Both the position numbers and the translations under genes were made by a program. From positions 1 to 41,484 of the forward strand of contig JAEUQX010000218.1 of NCBI GenBank assembly GCA_016788625.1: 41,484 bases of DNA. The letters are read 5' to 3'. The stretch is from Anaerolineae bacterium. Lineage in GTDB: Bacteria > Chloroflexota > Anaerolineae > Aggregatilineales > Phototrophicaceae. Below are positions 7,057 through 17,400 of this stretch, piece by piece; within the stretch, counting starts at the first letter, position 1, and each line of letters starts with the position of its first letter. Below the pieces are notes generated by a model. That model ran no database searches, was not told the origin of the DNA, and was given only the letters and a program-made list of their open reading frames with translations.

Positions 7057-9324
7057 TTATGCCCCGCTGCCGCTCGGCGCTGGCGTAGCAGGCGCGTTAT
7101 CCGACTGCACCAGCAGGCCAAAGCGCGCTACTGCGTCGGTGTCATCGTTCGCGCCGGAGATCGCCAGCATCAACAGTTGACCGGGCACAAGGCTGAAAGC
7201 CCATGCGCCGCTGGTGGTGTTCGCACGCGGTTCCAGCAGGCGGTCGACGCGGCTGTTATTCAGGTTCTCGGTATCGAGCAGCGCATACTGCACCAGGAAA
7301 CGCTGGCTGACCTGGTTGGTGAGCTGCTGCCAGCCGTTCAGCGTCCAGCCCTGCACCCCGGCTTCGGCATCGTCGCTGAAGCCCAGCGCCTCGATGGCGA
7401 TGTTGTCGACCGCGAAACCCCGGTCGAGGTAATCCGCCGCAGTGATGCTGCTGAAGCGCAGCAGGATGGACTGACCGGCGTAGGCCGAGAGATCAACGCG
7501 CTGCTCAACCCAGATGGGGTCGGGGATGAAGACGCGCGTCGGGTGAATGCCCAGCGTGACTGGCACATTGAGGAACTCCTCGCCGCGCTGAATGTAGAGC
7601 GTGACTGTGTCGCCGGGATTGAAGTTGGAGAGGTAGGCGATCACGTTCGGGCGTCCCGGCCAGGGCGTGCCCTCGAAGCCTGCGATCACGTCACCCGGCA
7701 CGATCTCGGTGTCCTTCACCGGGCCGTCCTCGGCTACCTCCGTAATCGTGATGCCGTCCACATCCAACCCCACGCCGAGATAGGGGAAGGGGCGCGTGCC
7801 TTCCGGGTTGCTGATGCCTGTGAAGGCCGGGCCATACGACAGGCCATAGAGATTGCTGCTGACGGTGCTGCTGGCTGGGAGGATGTCCCACGTCGCTCCG
7901 CCATCCACCGAGACCTGCACGTAGGCATGATTCCAGCCGTCGTTCAGCACATACCAGGCGTCGAAGGTCAGCGCCGCGCTGGAGACACCCGTCAGGTCGA
8001 ATGCTCGCGTCATTGTGCGATGCTGGTTGATGCTCGTGCCTGACCAGTAGAAGTGATTGCTGGTATCGCCGGGTATGGGCAGCAGCGCGGCGCTGTCCGC
8101 TCCAGTGAAGCTCACGCTGAAGTCAACCGGTTGGCTGGTGGTCAGCCCCAGGTAAGCCGTGCCCAACTGCGTCACCGCCAGATCATCGAGCTGGAAATTG
8201 AACTGGTCGCGCAGCAGTGTTGCGTTGGCGAACTGTCCCTGCGCCGCGCCGAGTTCATGCACATAGCGGCCATCGCCCAGCGCTGTGTTGAGGACGTTCG
8301 CCATGACGAAATCCGCGAATACGTCGTCTGCCGTCAGTGGCGCGCCTGTCACGAGGTCGGTCAGGCTGTTGCGGGCCAGGACATTGTTGAGGGCATCTGT
8401 GCCCTGCCCAGGCTCGCTGAACATCTGGATGAACAGTCCTTGCCCAAAGCGCTGGCGCAGGTAGCGGATGAACAACTGCCCCGCGCCGTATTCCTGCCCC
8501 GCGCTGCCCGCTCCGGCGATGCGTGTGAGCGGCGTGTTCGGCTCGGCCAGGTAGGGCTGGATGTCGCCCGTCTGAAGATCGCGCTCCTGCACGGCCAGCA
8601 GCATGTAATTCACCAGGGCATCGCGCAGCCAGGGCGCCTGGTCGGGATTGTTAATCGTCGCCAGGGTGATCATGAACTGGCGCAGCAGCACGCTGGAATA
8701 CACGCCGTCATGGAAGGGCGTGCCGGGGAACGCCGAGGTGTTGACGAGCAGCATTTCGTGCTGGTTGCTGCTGCCGCCCGGCGCGTACTCGACCGGGACG
8801 CTGTTGATCGGGTTGTAGATCACCGGGCGATTGCCGCTCAGGTTCGCCGCGAACAGGATATAGAGGTGTGGGTCGTTATCGGCGTCTGGCAGGCGCAGCT
8901 TTCGCAGCAAGCCCAGTTCATCGCGCGACTGCGGCACGACGCGGATGCCGCCCTGGTTATCGGCAATTTGCAGCAGCGCCATGTTGAAATCAAGCGTCTG
9001 CGTGAAGTTGTTGAGCGCGTCGGCGTCGTACTCCAGCCCATCCTCGACCCACAGATACACGCCGGGAGAGGCGGCTGCCAGCGTCGCGCGGATTTCCGTC
9101 GGGGACTGCCCACCGGATTTGCTGACCCAGAACTGCGCGGCGTCGCCGGGTTTGTAGACCGGGAAGGGTGGCGGGATGGCCGGGTCGCCCGTGTAGCCGA
9201 GCAGTTGGCGGGCGAGCGCCAGCGGGTCGCGCTCGATTGTGTCCTGGGCGCGCAGCGGTGCTGCCAGCACTGACACGAGCACGAGCAGCAGCACCCACAG
9301 TGGGCGAATGGTTTTTGGTGACAT
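7057..9324 (-). CDS. Secreted PDZ-domain protein with degenerate M6-like peptidase domain
   Basis: The 755-residue product starts with a clear signal peptide (hydrophobic residues about 8-22, cleavage likely after APLRA). The N-terminal 400 residues resemble immune-inhibitor-A-like M6 metallopeptidases, but where an HExxH zinc site such as HEFQHMI would lie the protein has LLRQFMI (213-219), followed by WLRDALVNY in place of WLNEGLA. Two jelly-roll-like modules typical of M6 C-terminal regions occur at about 440-500 and 640-700 (FDAWYVLNDGWNHAYVQVSV and DDAEAGVQGWTLNGW). Between them, at about 515-600, is a PDZ domain with a GVGLDVDGITITEV start and PGDVIAGFEG. I infer an exported binding protein without peptidase activity. 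Confidence 0.75.
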   Translation of the reverse strand: MSPKTIRPLWVLLLVLVSVLAAPLRAQDTIERDPLALARQLLGYTGDPAIPPPFPVYKPGDAAQFWVSKSGGQSPTEIRATLAAASPGVYLWVEDGLEYDADALNNFTQTLDFNMALLQIADNQGGIRVVPQSRDELGLLRKLRLPDADNDPHLYILFAANLSGNRPVIYNPINSVPVEYAPGGSSNQHEMLLVNTSAFPGTPFHDGVYSSVLLRQFMITLATINNPDQAPWLRDALVNYMLLAVQERDLQTGDIQPYLAEPNTPLTRIAGAGSAGQEYGAGQLFIRYLRQRFGQGLFIQMFSEPGQGTDALNNVLARNSLTDLVTGAPLTADDVFADFVMANVLNTALGDGRYVHELGAAQGQFANATLLRDQFNFQLDDLAVTQLGTAYLGLTTSQPVDFSVSFTGADSAALLPIPGDTSNHFYWSGTSINQHRTMTRAFDLTGVSSAALTFDAWYVLNDGWNHAYVQVSVDGGATWDILPASSTVSSNLYGLSYGPAFTGISNPEGTRPFPYLGVGLDVDGITITEVAEDGPVKDTEIVPGDVIAGFEGTPWPGRPNVIAYLSNFNPGDTVTLYIQRGEEFLNVPVTLGIHPTRVFIPDPIWVEQRVDLSAYAGQSILLRFSSITAADYLDRGFAVDNIAIEALGFSDDAEAGVQGWTLNGWQQLTNQVSQRFLVQYALLDTENLNNSRVDRLLEPRANTTSGAWAFSLVPGQLLMLAISGANDDTDAVARFGLLVQSDNAPATPAPSGSGA

Positions 9325-9685
9325 GGCGACCCGTCCTGATTGACTTGGTGACTATCCAAGAAGCTTGCCTCCAGCGCGTGATAGCAACGCTGCGAGGCAT
9401 GGCGATGATTTGCGGATAGTTTCTTATCTACTCGATGTAGTGTAAATCACTCGCAGCGCGCGCGTAAAGTTCTATCATGTGGGGTTAATGAGCGGGAAGC
9501 CAGAAAAGAAGCATTTACCGCAGAGGCACAGACGGACGCAGCGGAAGAGGAGAAGGGAGGTTGTGTAGGGGCGGATTAGCGCGCTGCGCGTATATCCTCC
9601 CGCAGATCCCAATCACCGCGAAGGGATGAAAACAGGTGTGGCGCGGTTTGTAGGGGCGCATAGCTGTGCGCCCCTACTCGTGAAA
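9325..9685. repeat. Intergenic region with GTAGGGGCG-type repeat hairpins
   Basis: This 361-nt spacer separates two minus-strand genes and has no convincing gene. TGTAGGGGCG occurs at 9564-9573 and again at 9649-9658, and its complement lies at 9668-9677. The last two form a perfect hairpin, GTAGGGGCGCA (9650-9660) pairing with TGCGCCCCTAC (9667-9677). The first copy begins a weaker hairpin ending in ATCCTCCC near 9601. The stretch TTTACCGCAGAGGCACAGAC near 9510 resembles another kind of dispersed intergenic repeat. The 9650-9677 hairpin lies just beyond the stop of the threonine synthase fusion gene and may end its transcript, although no T-run follows on that strand. Confidence 0.55.
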
Positions 9686-11365
9686 TCAGCGCAGCTTGCT
9701 GACCAGGCTTTCGATGAATTCTTCGTCGATGAACGAGCCTTTTTGCAGCAGCGAGTCGATCTGGCCGCTCAGACGCGCGCGCTCTTTGGCCGTCAGTTCT
9801 TTGGCAGTGACGACGACGATGGGGATGCTCGCCATGGCTTTGTCGGCTTTCATCGTCTCAATCACCTTGAAGCCGTCCACATCGGGCATCATCAGATCGG
9901 TGACGACCATATCCGGGCGCACCTCGCGGATCATCTCGATCCCCTGGCGGCCATCGTTGGCGATGTGGATGTCGTAGCTGCCGCGCGCCTGCAGGATGCG
10001 CTTGATCAGCCGCGCCGCGTCGAAGTTGTCCTCGATGATGACGATGCGGCGCACCTGTGATTCGACCTGTTCGAGCGCGGAGAGCAGTCCTTCCTGCGGC
10101 AGCGTCTGGACTTTGTGCTGTTCCTGCAATTCGACCGTTTCTTCCCAGTGGTCGCCCAGGATGTTCTTTTCGACGGCGATGGTGTGGCCGGAGCAGTTGA
10201 CCACGACGACATCATCGGGCTTGATCACGCTGTCCTGCACCATCTTGATCAACCCGGCGAAGGTCACGGCGGTGGCGGGTTCGACGGAAATGCCGTCCAT
10301 GCGCGCCAGCACCAGTGTGGCGGTAAAGGCCTCGTCATCGGTGGCGGTGGTGAAGTGTCCGCCGTAATGGTGCACATAGTCGTAGAGCAGTTCGTAGGCG
10401 CGGCCTGGGTTGCCCGTCGCCAGCGTGGCGATGATCGTTTGCGGGTGATCGATGGGCGTGGCGATGCGCTGCCCGCGCTGGTACGCTTCGACCATTGGCG
10501 CGCAGCCCGCCGATTGAATCATGCCCAGGGCGGGGAGCTTATCCACAAGCCCGAAACCGTAGAGTTCCTGAAACCCTTTGGCGACGCCAATCGGCCCCAT
10601 GCCACCGCTGACACCTTGCAGGAACCAGTCCGGCGCAATCCAGCGCTCGCCGTCGGCCAGGTCATCGCCAAGTTGTTCGGCCATCTCGTAGGACATGGTC
10701 TTCATCGCTTCGATGGCCGCAACGCTTTTGATGCCCCGGTCGAGGAAGATGCCCTTGTGTTTGGCGAACTTGGCGGCGATCTCTTTGGTCTCGTCATACG
10801 TGCCCGTGACCTTGATGACTTCCGCGCCATAAAGCGCTGCCTCGCGCATCTTGTCACCGGGCGTCAGGCTGGGGAAGAATGCCCATACCTTGATGCCCGC
10901 GCGCGCGGCATAAGCGGCGTAGGCAATGGCGACGTTGCCCGTGCTGGCGACGACAACTTCGTTGACGCCCATCTCCTTGAGTGCGGAGATAGCAACAGTG
11001 GCCTGACGGTCTTTAAAGCTGCCCGTCGGCCCCTGGCGTTCGTCCTTGATGTAGAGATGCTTCAAACCCAGGCTGGCGGCCAGGGCGTGCGACTTGATCA
11101 GCGGGGTGCCGCCTTCGCCCAGGCTGACAATATTGCGCGAGTCCTGGATCGGCAGCACTTCACGATAGCGCCACAAGCCCTCGCGGCGGCGGCGCAGCAC
11201 CTCCATCCAGCGCGGCACATCGATCTTGTTCAGATCATAACGTGCCTCCAGGATGTTCTCACCACACTTTGGGCAGCCCGCGACCTGTCGGTTCAATGGA
11301 ACGCGCGTATGGCAATTGATGCATTCCAATTCAACGTGCTGCCGGATATCAAATAGCGCGTCCAC
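9686..11365 (-). CDS. Threonine synthase fused to a C-terminal response-regulator receiver domain
   Basis: The 559-residue product starts at GTG 11365 with GGGGGA upstream as ribosome site. Residues 15-34 form a zinc ribbon (CINC and CPKC). A fold type II PLP enzyme follows; GPTGSFKDRQ places the PLP lysine at Lys118, and STGNVAIAYAAYAARAG and GVSGGMGPIG are the phosphate-binding and glycine-rich loops of threonine synthases, which convert O-phosphohomoserine to threonine. After a linker of about 30 residues comes a full receiver domain (439-559) with the acidic pair Glu445-Asp446, phospho-acceptor Asp490 in VVTDLMMPD, Thr520 and Lys542. All active residues of both halves appear intact in one uninterrupted frame. 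The gene is the last of a signalling gene run, 106 nt after a hybrid kinase. I infer enzyme activity controlled by phosphorylation. A thrC symbol is withheld because another PLP lyase is not fully excluded. Confidence 0.9.
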   Translation of the reverse strand: MDALFDIRQHVELECINCHTRVPLNRQVAGCPKCGENILEARYDLNKIDVPRWMEVLRRRREGLWRYREVLPIQDSRNIVSLGEGGTPLIKSHALAASLGLKHLYIKDERQGPTGSFKDRQATVAISALKEMGVNEVVVASTGNVAIAYAAYAARAGIKVWAFFPSLTPGDKMREAALYGAEVIKVTGTYDETKEIAAKFAKHKGIFLDRGIKSVAAIEAMKTMSYEMAEQLGDDLADGERWIAPDWFLQGVSGGMGPIGVAKGFQELYGFGLVDKLPALGMIQSAGCAPMVEAYQRGQRIATPIDHPQTIIATLATGNPGRAYELLYDYVHHYGGHFTTATDDEAFTATLVLARMDGISVEPATAVTFAGLIKMVQDSVIKPDDVVVVNCSGHTIAVEKNILGDHWEETVELQEQHKVQTLPQEGLLSALEQVESQVRRIVIIEDNFDAARLIKRILQARGSYDIHIANDGRQGIEMIREVRPDMVVTDLMMPDVDGFKVIETMKADKAMASIPIVVVTAKELTAKERARLSGQIDSLLQKGSFIDEEFIESLVSKLR

Positions 11366-11471
11366 TCAATAGTCCCCCGAACGTAGAATACCGCCGCAAT
11401 CCCAATTTCCCCCTGGATGTCATCCTAAATTGTTAGCCTTGAATTTGCCTTACGTTACCTTACAGTTTGTA

Positions 11472-14400
11472 TCAGCCGCGAACATTCCCGTTTGTAAGGT
11501 GCGCTTTGATGGTATTGATGAACTCCTGATAATTCTCCTGGTTCAGGTCGGTCTTGAAGAGAATAGCCAGGTCTTCGAGCAGCGTGCGTTCCTCTGCATT
11601 GATGCTCTCGTTGGTGACGATCATCACTGGGATGCTGGCCGTCTCCGGCGTCGAGCGCAGTTCGTCCAGGACGGCGAATCCGTCCATCTCCGGCATCCGC
11701 AGGTCAAGGATGATCAGATCAGGGCGGCGGCGCGCGACCATCGAGATACCTTCCGCGCCGCTGTGTGCGCTGAAGACGCGGTAATTGCCGAACTGGTCGA
11801 TAAATTCGCGCAGCAGCCGTGTGCTATCCGGTTGGTCATCGATGATCAGGATGCGCTGAATCTGGCTCTCACGCTCGGCGGCCTGCACCGATTCAACCAA
11901 CTGCTCCGGCGTGAACGGTCGGCGCAGGAAGCTGAAGGCTCCGGCGTCCGTCGCGCGCTGGCTCTCGTCTTGCAGGGCTACCATGATCACCGGGATATCG
12001 GCGGTATCATCACGCGATTTTAGCCGCTTCAGGATGTCCCAACTGGCACCGTTGGAGAAGGTACTGCTCATGATGATCAATGTTGGATGCAGGCCGCTCA
12101 CCATCGCCTCGGCTTCCAGCGGGATGGACGCGGCGAAGACATCGAAGCCCTCGCGCTGGAGGAAGCGGCGGTACTGGTCAACCATATCGGGGTTCTCTTC
12201 CACCAGCAGAATCTGGCGGCGGATGGGCAGTACATTCGACATGGTGAGCGTCGAGCGATAGTCGCGCGCAGGTGTCGTTTCCGTCGTATCTCTCGGCGCG
12301 GAGTGTGCCTGCTGCTTCTCATCAGGAGCGGGATTGGCATCCTGTGGCATCCCATCCAGCGGGGCGGTCTTTTTGCGCGGGCGGGGCATTGGCGCGCGCT
12401 TGGGCTTGTCGGACTCTTCCGTACTGACAATTGGGGCTGTCTGTTCGATGGGGATCAGGATGCTGAAGGTCGAACCGACATCAATCTGCGACTCAACCAG
12501 CATGTGCCCGCCCTGCATCTCAATCAGCGATTTGGCGATGGGCAGACCCAGACCTGTGCCGCCCACCGTGCGCGTCAGCGACGAGTCGACCTGACGGAAG
12601 GCCTCGAACAGCAGCGGCAGGTCTTTCTCGGCAATACCGATGCCTGTGTCCTGCACATCAACACGGATCACCGTCTTGTTCGTGTCCGGGTCGGCAGTCG
12701 TATAAACACGGATGGTGATCGAGCCGCGCTGTGTGAACTTGGCGGCATTGGAGACCAGGTTCAGCAGCACCTGGCGAGTGCGGAATTCGTCGCCATACGC
12801 CTTTGGCAGCCCGGAGGCCTGCTCGACGCGCAGATCGACGGGCTTGTCCTTGATCAGACCGATGCCGATAGACCGCACGCCATCCACCACTGCCTTGATG
12901 TCGAAGTAGTCCGGGTGCAGATCCATCTTGCCGGAGTTGATCTTGGCCTGGTCGAGGATGTCATTGATCAGACCGAGCAGATGTGAACCGCTGTTGTAGA
13001 TGGTGTTGAGATCCTGCTCCTGCATCTCGGTCAGAGGGCCGTCGATGCCTTTGAGGATGACGCGGCTGAAGCCGATGATAGAGTTGAGCGGTGTTCGCAG
13101 CTCGTGGCTCATGTTCGCCAGGAAGTCGCTCTTCAGGCGGTCGAGTTCGCGAAGCTGGTCGTTGGTGCGCGTGACCTGTTCGAGGAGCTGGGCGTTCTGC
13201 ACGATTGCGGAGAGGCTGCTGGTGAGCGCGGCCATCAGGTTGAGCGATTCCTGCCGGAAGCCATTGATGCGATCATCTTCAAGCGCGATCACGCCTACCA
13301 GATGCGTGCCAGAGAGCATTGGCGCGACCAGGGCAGAACGGGCGGAGGCGGTGATGGGCAGGTAACGTGGCTCGCGCTCGATATTGCCGATGATCTGCGC
13401 TTCACCTTCCGCCGCCACCGTTCCAATGTAATTCTGGGGATCGCCCACCAGCACATCAGCGACTTCTGAAAGCGGCTGCCGCGAGCCAGCCAATGCGACC
13501 GGGCGCAGCCAGGTGTACGGTTCCGCCTCGCCATCTTCGATCTCTTCGCCCAGGTAGATCGTGGCATTCAGCACATCGAGGCGCAGGCAGATCATCGAGG
13601 CGATCTGTTCGAGCGCTTCGATCAGGGTGCGGTCTGGAGTGGCAGCGGCTGTCGTGACCTCGAAGAGGAATTCCATGTCGCGCGCGCGGCTCTGCGACTC
13701 GTCGTAGAGGCGGGCGTTCTTGATGGCGACCGAGATCTGCGCGGCCAGCGACTTGAGCACGTTAACATCTTCATCGCTGAAGGCGTGCGGTTGGTTGGAC
13801 TGCACGTCCAGCGCGCCCACGACCGCATCTTCAACGACCAGCGGCAGCGCCATCTCGGAACGGGTCAGCGGCAGATACGGGTTGGGTTTGTGTACGAAGC
13901 GCGCGTCCGCCGTATCCAGCGCGATGGCTGGCACACCAGTCGCCGTCACCTGCCCGATAACGCTGGCCGAACCTTTCGCCAGGCGATGCTTGATCGCCAG
14001 GAGCTGCCGACCCGGTTCGCCCGTGCTGGCTTTCAATTCTGCGAAAACGTCATCTTCATCCATCAGGAAGATCTGGACATGATCGTAGTTGAATGAATCC
14101 TGGATCAGGTACACCGCGCGGTTCATCAGTTCGTTGAGGTCGAGGATTGAGCTGGCAATCGAGCTGACTTCCGAAGACGTTGCAAGCTGGCGCGCGCGCC
14201 GTTCGGTTTGTTCATAGAGGCGTGATGCTTCCATTCTCACCGAGGCCTGTTCGGCGAACGACCGCAGGGTTCGGATTTCATCTTCAGCAAAGTCGTGCTG
14301 TTGATCACAGCCCAGCCAGATGCTTCCGAGCAGGCGGTTTGTGGCGCGCAGCGGCAGGACGATGACCGAGCGAACGCCCAGGCTTTCGATGCCCTGGCGC

Positions 14401-17400
14401 TCCAGTTCGGACAGGGTGGTGTCTGCCTGACTATCCGAGATGTTCCTGAACTCGCCCGCTGTGATCAGCGACCAGGCAGGGAACTGATCGGCAGAAAGTG
14501 TCATGCCGTCCAGGTTGATGTTGGGGCTGCCTTCACGCTGCCACGCGGCGACAACGACCATTGAACTCGGACGTGCTTCTTCGCCCAGCGGCACGACCAT
14601 GAAGATCTGGTCAATATAATCGCGCGATAGTTTTTCGGCGGCTGCGTTGACCACATCTTCCGGCTTGGTGGCATTGGCGAGGGCGCGGCTCAGTTCATAG
14701 AGGATGGTCGCTTCCTGGAAAGCGTTCTCGGTGGTGATGAGCAGGTTACGGTTGTCGATTGCCAGCGCGGCGTTGTCAGCCAGCGAGACCAGGAAGCGTT
14801 CGCCGTCCCGGAGCGAGTCCAGCGTGCGGCCAAACACCAGCACCAGCCAGCCCAGCAGCGAATCGCGGGCACGCATCGGCACGGACATAAGCGCGTAGAT
14901 GCCTTGCGCCAGCAGTTCGCCGCGCACGGCTTCCGGCAGGTCGGTATCGAAGGACAGGTGCGTGATCTTCAGGAGCTGCTCACGGAAGATGTCGTGCGGC
15001 AGGTTGAACTGTGCCACATCGTTGACCGCGCGAACGGGAGTGAGGTCACCTGTCTCCGGATCGAGCAGCACAATGTAACCGTCGAGCGGATCCATCGTCA
15101 GCGCCTGGGAGATCGTCACATCCAGCGCGTCGTCAAGCTGTGGCGCTTCGGCCAGATTGCGCGTGGCTTCGTAGAGCGAGATCTGTTCGCGCAGGTTGCT
15201 TTGGAGCGCGTTTTCCAGGCCGCGCAGGTTGCTCACGTCCTGGAGCGCGGCGACGATGTTGGTGATGCTGCCGCGTCCATCGGTGATCGGCGCGGCGTTG
15301 AGCAGCAGGTCTACCTGTGAACCGTCATCATGCAGGATCGCCAGGTCGTCGCTGAAGGCCGCTTCGCCGTACCGCGCGACCTGATAAATCGGCAGTTCTT
15401 CGGCAGGGTATTCGGAGAGCACGCCCGTACGCAGCAGTTTGTATTCTGCTACGCTGAACGGGACATTGAAATTGACGGGTCTGCCCAGCAGTTCTTCGGC
15501 GCGGGCGTTGGCCTGGATGGGCTGAAGGGTATGCGCGTCCAGCACGACCATACCCGCAGGCAGCGTTTCCAGAATGGAGCGCAGGTATTCGCGTTCACCT
15601 TCGGCTTTGCGGTACAGGCGACGGTTCTCGATAGCGACGGCGATCTGCGCCGCCAGCGTCCTGACCAACTGCTCGTCATTTTCGTCGAGATCTGCACGGT
15701 CAAGACCGCGACCGATCAGCAGCGCGCCAACGGTTTCCGAGCCGATTCGCACAGGCATGGCGATGTGTTTGCCAATCGCTGCCAGCGCGTCCGGCGATGC
15801 CGAGAGGAATGCCGGGTATGATGAGGGGTCGTTGACCAGCAGCAGACGACCCTGACGGAAGCAGTCCGCCAGCGAGTGTTCGGCAGTGCGCAGGTCGAGG
15901 TTGGCAGGCAGGGCAGCCGTGTCGCCATCGGCGGTCTGCCACGCGGCACGTTCCAGTTTGAGCGGATCGTCAGGACTGACCAGCATCAGATTCCAGCGAT
16001 CATAGTTGGCAGGTTCCGAGACGCGCACGAACACTTCGCTGATGTTGCGCTCGAAATCCTCGCCGATGCGCGCCGCCAACTGACCCACTTCCGCCAGCGC
16101 CAGCGCGCGCTGCGCTTCCATCTGCGCCTGGTCGAACAGCACTCGGTTCTCTACCGCGATGGCGACCTGGTCAGTGATGGCCTGGGCAAAGCGTTGGTAC
16201 TGCTCGGTGAAGACTTCTGCCTGTTCAGATTCGATGATGATCACGCCGAACCATTGGCGCGGCGAACCGATGGGCATCACGAGCGCGCTCGACGCCCCCG
16301 CGCGGGTCAGCACCAACCGCAGACGGTTCTGATCTGCGAGGTCGCGATCCAGGTCTTTGAAGGCGACCGCGCCGCTGACCTGCGACATCAGGCTGCCGAA
16401 GGGCGCGACTTCCGCCGAGAGACGCTGACCGATTTGAATGGGAGAGCTGGAGAGAGCCACTCGTTCCCAGACATACACGGTATCGAAGTACGGCGCGTCA
16501 TAGCCGGGGTCGGGGCCTGCCAGCAGGACGGTAATGCGGCTGACGGCCTCAAGCGGCTGCGACAGGTGTTCGCTGGCGGCACGATATACAGCATTCGAAT
16601 CCTGCGCGGTGCTGATAGAGCGGCTGGCGTTGTAGAGCAGCCGGGTTTCGTCCAGCGCGGCCTCGGTGCGGATCAGCAGGCGGCGGTTTTCCAGCACTGT
16701 GCTCATCTGGCCGGAAATCGACTTGTAGATTTCGTAGTCTTCCGACGAGATTTCGCCCGCTTCCTGGCTGCGGATGTAGAGCAGCGCGATGGGCTGATTG
16801 GCGCTGAACAGCGGGAAGATAGCTGTAAAGCCCTGATTCTGCGCGGCGTCTTCGATGATGACCGGTTCGCGATGGCGCAGCGGTGACGTTGGCGATACCT
16901 GAATAGCTTCGATCCTGTTCATCTCGAATGCCTGGCCGTTCGAAGACCCAGCGACGAAATGAATGGCAGTCGGCCAGCCGTTGGCATCGAGCTGCCCTTC
17001 GAGCAGGCCGAGTTCAAAGACGGCAAGGGTATCGGTGGTCGAAGCCAGCGTGGCGCGCATCATATCCACATAATTCTGCGCCTGGTTGATGATACGGCTG
17101 GCGGCATACAGACGTTCGATCTGGTCGAGCGTCATTTCGGTCTGTGAGATCAGCAGGCGGTTGTCGATGGCGACACCTGCCTGGTCGATCAGCGCGGTAT
17201 AGATGCGTCCTTCAGTCTCGTTGAATTCGCGTGTGTTGGGAAAGTCGATGACCAGGATGCCGCGCCATTGGGCACGCACGCTGAACGGCACGAACACCGC
17301 CGCGCGTGCATCCAGGCGGCGCAGGATTGCGCGCAGATCATCGTCAATACGACGGTCGCGCAGCATGTCGGTGACCACCTTGACCTGGTTTTCACGCAGG

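Noticed and set aside
8053..9273. Long open frame (406 codons) on the plus strand opposite the secreted PDZ protein
   Set aside because: It is antisense to a gene with a signal peptide and recognisable domains, and shows no motif of its own.
10115..11356. Long open frame (413 codons) on the plus strand opposite the threonine synthase fusion
   Set aside because: It mirrors the real gene on the other strand, has no recognisable domain and a composition typical of antisense frames in G+C-rich DNA.
11366..11471. Separate promoter before the threonine synthase fusion
   Set aside because: A TATTCT and a TTGGGA occur, and GTAAGG is repeated on the minus strand, but the hexamer spacing is wrong, so read-through from the kinase gene cannot be distinguished from a local promoter.
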